Source of the DNA: Candidatus Denitrolinea symbiosum
GTDB taxonomy: Bacteria > Chloroflexota > Anaerolineae > Anaerolineales > Villigracilaceae
NCBI GenBank assembly: GCA_017312345.1
Contig: BLAA01000001.1
Coordinates: 1,612,001 to 1,676,000, forward strand
DNA: 64,000 bases
Direction of reading: 5' to 3'
The translations under genes and the position numbers were made by a program. Below, in pieces: positions 60,852-64,000 of the stretch (its first letter is position 1; the number at the start of each line of letters is the position of its first letter). Under the pieces are notes generated by a model, which saw nothing but the letters and a program-made list of their open reading frames with translations, was not told the origin of the DNA and did not search any database.

Positions 60852-61343
60852 TTAATTCCTTTTTCTGACTTCCTCTTCCAGCCGCGAGACGTAATCGTCG
60901 GCGGGCGCGTCGGCGCGCGGACCTTCGGCGGGCGCGGCCGTAGCCGGCTTTTTCATCATCCGCAGCGCGCGGAAGAGGAACGCGGCTCCCGCCAGGATCG
61001 CCGCCGGCGGGACGAGGTAGGCCAGCCAGTTCAGTCCCTGGCGCGGCGGTTCGCTCAGCACGCGCGCGCCGTAGTTGTCCACGAAGTACTGTTTGATCTC
61101 GGCCTCGGTCTTGCCCTCGGTTAGCATCTGGCGGATGAGGTCGCGCCACTGCGCGCAGGCCTGCGTCCCGCACACGTCGAGAGGCGTGTTCTCGCACACC
61201 GGGCAGTACAACTGCCGGGCCACGGCGTTGACTTCGTCGTCGCTGGGGGGCTTCGATCCCTGCGCGGCGACAGGGGCCGCGAAGGAAGCCAGGATGAGGA
61301 GCAGGAGCGCCGCGTATAGCGTGTTGCGTATCGTTCGATTCAT
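60852..61343 (-). CDS. ccmH: Cytochrome c maturation protein CcmH
   Basis: A 163-residue protein: signal peptide (ending VAAQG near 28), the redox-active LYCPVCEN motif (family LRCPVCQ) and a three-helix domain ending in the FVDNYGARVL segment, then one membrane segment (about 103-125) and a charged tail. An additional Cys pair (VCGTQAC) follows the active site. CcmH accepts disulfides from apocytochrome and works with CcmF. The gene is 13 bases after ccmF. Confidence 0.93.
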   Translation of the reverse strand: MNRTIRNTLYAALLLLILASFAAPVAAQGSKPPSDDEVNAVARQLYCPVCENTPLDVCGTQACAQWRDLIRQMLTEGKTEAEIKQYFVDNYGARVLSEPPRQGLNWLAYLVPPAAILAGAAFLFRALRMMKKPATAAPAEGPRADAPADDYVSRLEEEVRKRN

Positions 61344-61356
61344 GGCGTTTTCCGAT

Positions 61357-63420
61357 TCAGTCCGCCGCGCTGGTCTGGCGCGCGGAACGTCGTTCGCGAA
61401 CGCTGGCGGTTTCGGGCTCCCGGTCGGGCCAGGCCGCGATGACGATGCCGAAGAAGAACATGAGCGAGCCGAGCCACAGCCAGTTCACCAGCGGGTTGAC
61501 GTAGAGTTTGAAGGTCGCGCCGAAGGCCGAGGCCGGTTCCCAGTCCACGAGGATGACGTACACGTCGTCGTCCATGGTGGAGCGCAGGCCGGGGATGGTC
61601 ATATTTTGCTGGGCTTCGTAGAAGTAATCGGTGCGGGGATAGAGTTCCGCCACTGCCCGGTTGCCTTTGTAGATCTCCACGACGGCGCGGGTGTGGTTGA
61701 CGCCGGTGGAGGCGTCGTCCCATTGGGCGATGTCTTTGTAGACCATTTTATAGCCTTGCAGTTCCAGCGCCTGCCCGGTCTGGAGCGCGCCCTGAGTCTC
61801 GGCCTGGAAGATCTCGATCCCGAGGATACCGACGGCCATCAGCATCATGCTGATGTGGATGATGTAACCGCCATAGCGGCGGCGGTTGCGCCCGGTGAGA
61901 CGCGCCAGCGCGGCGAAGAAGTTCTCGCCCTGCGCCCTCTGGCGGGCGCGCGTCCCGCGCCAGAATTCGTAGAGCGTGACGAGGATGACGAGCGCGACGA
62001 GGAAGAACCCGATCAGCGCGATGACGTTGCGGGTGTAGAACGCGAAGATGGCGGCGGTGATGACCAGCGCGGCGAGCGCGGGTTTCCAGAGGGCGCGTCC
62101 GAGGGTCTTCAAGGTGGAGTTGCCCCAGGCCGAAAGCGGCGCGATGCCCATCAACAGCATCAGCGCGGCGAAGATGGGGGCGTTGGCGCGCTCGTAGAAC
62201 GGCGGGCCGACGGTCACTTTCTGGCCGGTGGCTAGTTCCGAAATGAGCGGGAAGATGACGCCCCAGAAGCAGACCACCAGCACGCTCATAAAGAGCAGGT
62301 TGTTGAGCAGGAAGAGCGCTTCGCGCGAGAGCATGGACTTCATCTCCGCTTCGGCGCGCAGGTCGTCCCAGCGATGGATGAGCAGGGCGATGGATGTGAA
62401 GAAGGTGACGCCGATAAAGGCAAAGAAAGCCGGTCCGATGGCGCTTTGGGCGAAGGCATGGACGGAGGACAGTACGCCGGAGCGGGTCAGGAAGGTGCCG
62501 AAGATGACCAGGTCGTAGGTCAGGATGATCAGGATCATGTTCCACTGCTTGAGCATTCCGCGCTTTTCCTGGATCATGACGGAGTGCAGGAAGGCGGTGC
62601 CGGTCAGCCAGGGCATGAAGGCCGAGATCTCCACCGGGTCCCAGCCCCAGTAACCGCCCCAGCCCAGCACGTCGTAGGCCCAGCGTCCGCCGATGACGAG
62701 GCCGAAGGAGAGGAACAGCCAGGCCCACAGCGTCCAGCGGCGGGTGATGCGGGTCCAGCGGTCGTCGGCGCGGCCGGTGATGAGCGCGGCCATGGCGAAG
62801 GCGTAGGGGATCACGAAGGAGACGAAGCCGAGGTACAGCAGGGGCGGATGGGAGATCATGCCCGGGTGACGCAGAAGCGGGTTGAGGCCGCGTCCATCCT
62901 GCGGGACGACGGGAGTCGCCGCGGCAGGCGCGAAGGTGTGGGCGGCGATGTTTCCGTCCAGCGTTTGATAGAGGCGCGCGAACGGATTCTCGAAGAAGAC
63001 GTTGAGCATGATGAAGAAGGCCAGCGTGAAGCTTGTCACCGCGATCACCCACGGCAGGAATTCGCGGTCGCGGTCCCATTTGCGGAGGGTGACCAGCGAG
63101 GCGAAAGCCGACATCAGCCAGGACCAGAACAGGAGCGAGCCGGCCTGTCCGCCCCACCAGGCGGTGATCTTAAGGTAGGTGGGCATGGAGCGGCTGGTCA
63201 CTTCGTAGACGAACTGGACGTTGAAGTCGCCCCGCATGAGCAGCGAGATCAAGGTCAGCGCCGCGACGGTGAGCAGGGGGAAGATCAACAGCATCGCGCG
63301 GCGGGCCGATTCGATCAGGGATGAAGATTTGCTGTAATAGCCGAACACGGCCGCGCCCACGCTGTAGAGCGACAGCAAAAAGGTCACCACTAAAATTCCG
63401 TAACCAAATTCAGCGAACAT
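61357..63420 (-). CDS. ccmF: Heme lyase CcmF
   Basis: A 687-residue polytopic protein with about 14-15 membrane segments, the WWD motif GGYWGWDPVE and conserved His in RHPGMISHPPLLY and FLHSVM. It joins heme from CcmE to CxxCH sites of apocytochromes at the outer face of the membrane. Length is normal. It lies 209 bases downstream of the ccmE fragment, with a repeat and a hairpin between. Confidence 0.97.
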   Translation of the reverse strand: MFAEFGYGILVVTFLLSLYSVGAAVFGYYSKSSSLIESARRAMLLIFPLLTVAALTLISLLMRGDFNVQFVYEVTSRSMPTYLKITAWWGGQAGSLLFWSWLMSAFASLVTLRKWDRDREFLPWVIAVTSFTLAFFIMLNVFFENPFARLYQTLDGNIAAHTFAPAAATPVVPQDGRGLNPLLRHPGMISHPPLLYLGFVSFVIPYAFAMAALITGRADDRWTRITRRWTLWAWLFLSFGLVIGGRWAYDVLGWGGYWGWDPVEISAFMPWLTGTAFLHSVMIQEKRGMLKQWNMILIILTYDLVIFGTFLTRSGVLSSVHAFAQSAIGPAFFAFIGVTFFTSIALLIHRWDDLRAEAEMKSMLSREALFLLNNLLFMSVLVVCFWGVIFPLISELATGQKVTVGPPFYERANAPIFAALMLLMGIAPLSAWGNSTLKTLGRALWKPALAALVITAAIFAFYTRNVIALIGFFLVALVILVTLYEFWRGTRARQRAQGENFFAALARLTGRNRRRYGGYIIHISMMLMAVGILGIEIFQAETQGALQTGQALELQGYKMVYKDIAQWDDASTGVNHTRAVVEIYKGNRAVAELYPRTDYFYEAQQNMTIPGLRSTMDDDVYVILVDWEPASAFGATFKLYVNPLVNWLWLGSLMFFFGIVIAAWPDREPETASVRERRSARQTSAAD

Positions 63421-63456
63421 GGAATCTCCTTGGAAGATTTCAACGCCTCTTTTTCA

Positions 63457-63521
63457 GCCGCGAATGACGCGAATCACACGAAAAGACAGGGTAAATTCGC
63501 GCCTTTGTGAAATTCGCGGCC
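63457..63521. repeat. CGCGAAT-type imperfect inverted repeat
   Basis: GCCGCGAAT...ATTCGCGGC with further CGCGAAT words inside. It separates ccmE from ccmF and looks like a degenerate dispersed palindrome. Confidence 0.55.
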
Positions 63522-63563
63522 GGGAATCTTATTTCCGAGGGCGTCTTACTTGTAAAGAAGCGC

Positions 63564-63605
63564 AAAGTGACAGTCGCTATGCCAGTGACTGTCACTTTTT
63601 GATTT
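63564..63605. terminator. Hairpin between ccmE and ccmF
   Basis: A perfect 12-bp stem (AAAGTGACAGTC with GACTGTCACTTT), an 11-base loop and TTTTTGATTT on the plus strand. On the minus strand the tail is weak, so it may only modulate read-through from ccmE into ccmF or protect mRNA ends. Confidence 0.6.
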
Positions 63606-63629
63606 AAGAAGGCCGGCTTGCCGCCATGG

Positions 63630-64000
63630 CTAGTTGCCGCCCGAAGCCTGTTGCGGAACGGCTTCTTCGTACTTGGTCGGGCATTTCAACAAAAGTTCAT
63701 CGGCGTAGAAAATTCCATCCTGGCCCAGACGGCCGGTCATAATGGCCTGCGCCTCGTCGCGGAGCAGGTCGGGCTTGGGGCCGACGTAGACGGCGGTGAT
63801 GCGCGTCCGCGTCGGGTCGGCGGCCGCGGCTTTGAGGACGGCGGCCAGCCCGCCGAGCGCTTCGATCTCGGCGTTGTCGCCGGGGACGTGCGCCACCTGG
63901 AAGGTCAGCGTGAGCGTCTGCGGGTCATATTGGATCGAATTGCCGATGACCGCGCCGGAGAGTCGCAGGCTCTTGTCGGTCACGCTTCCGCCTTTGGCTT
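63630..64000 (-). CDS. ccmE: Heme chaperone CcmE, 5' end outside window
   Basis: The frame is open to the window edge, so the N-terminal anchor is missing; a GTG at 63983 is internal because the residues before it (AKGGS) continue the domain. The OB-fold core LRLSGAVIGNSIQYD and the VGPKPDLLRDEAQAIMTGRL segment are typical of CcmE. The heme-attachment site is CPTKY, the CxxxY variant known from some bacteria and archaea, instead of the usual HxxxY. It carries heme covalently from CcmC to CcmF. Confidence 0.9.
   Translation of the reverse strand, partial: AKGGSVTDKSLRLSGAVIGNSIQYDPQTLTLTFQVAHVPGDNAEIEALGGLAAVLKAAAADPTRTRITAVYVGPKPDLLRDEAQAIMTGRLGQDGIFYADELLLKCPTKYEEAVPQQASGGN

Overview
The window looks like a GC-rich Chloroflexota (Anaerolineae-type) chromosome. 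The basis is the large family of GAF/HAMP/Cache sensors, a Ccm (System I) cytochrome c maturation operon, the Obg, RNase Y, RecX and PolA sequences, and promoters whose -10 box lies right at the start codon. This assignment is inference from gene content and protein style; no rRNA or tRNA gene is present to fix it. No CRISPR array or complete insertion sequence was seen.

Layout. (1) 1-3.2 kb, minus strand: a visibly AT-richer segment with two overlapping P-loop NTPase genes, one membrane-anchored, behind a clear promoter; it ends near a strong terminator and is probably acquired DNA. (2) 3.4-4.8 kb, minus: an M4 metalloprotease with a short protealysin-type propeptide and its emfourin-type inhibitor. 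(3) 5.0-29.2 kb, minus: recX, rny and then an almost gap-free 22-kb signalling block. It holds two histidine kinases, one DNA-binding and two non-DNA-binding response regulators, four large sensor proteins that have HAMP and GAF modules but no kinase domain, two periplasmic binding lipoproteins without permeases, a DDxxD-containing all-alpha enzyme, and a threonine synthase-like PLP enzyme fused to a receiver domain. (4) 29.2-31.9 kb: a candidate structured RNA, then a malic enzyme-phosphotransacetylase fusion (maeB). (5) 32.2-43.6 kb: obg, a CAP-LysM envelope protein, a family 2 glycosyltransferase, an AAA ATPase, GDPD, threonine/serine dehydratase and GH3 genes in a tight operon, then a Ser/Thr kinase divergent from an FHA-winged-helix regulator and a PD-(D/E)XK-like protein. 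(6) 43.7-51.0 kb: a composite protein ending in a catalytically dead IS200/IS605-type transposase domain, polA, and a TPR protein. (7) 51.0-55.4 kb, minus: a membrane Fe-S oxidoreductase with a lipoprotein, and a lytic transglycosylase-like protein. (8) 55.4-64 kb, minus: ccmE-F-H, a TlpA thioredoxin, a zinc-ribbon protein, a monoheme c-type lipoprotein, then ccmA-B-C-D.

How it fits together. The signalling block reads as one regulatory unit: periplasmic ligand capture (BMP-like and ModA-like lipoproteins), transmembrane HAMP/GAF sensors, a soluble GAF histidine kinase, and receiver-domain outputs, one of which is a metabolic enzyme instead of a DNA-binding protein. The Ccm operon exports heme, carries it on a Cys-type CcmE and attaches it to apocytochromes such as the c-type lipoprotein encoded inside the operon.

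The most unusual items are the PLP enzyme-receiver fusion translationally coupled to a histidine kinase, the receiver-like/Roadblock-like/dead-TnpA fusion at 44.0-45.7 kb, and the set of kinase-less sensors that share one C-terminal helix motif.
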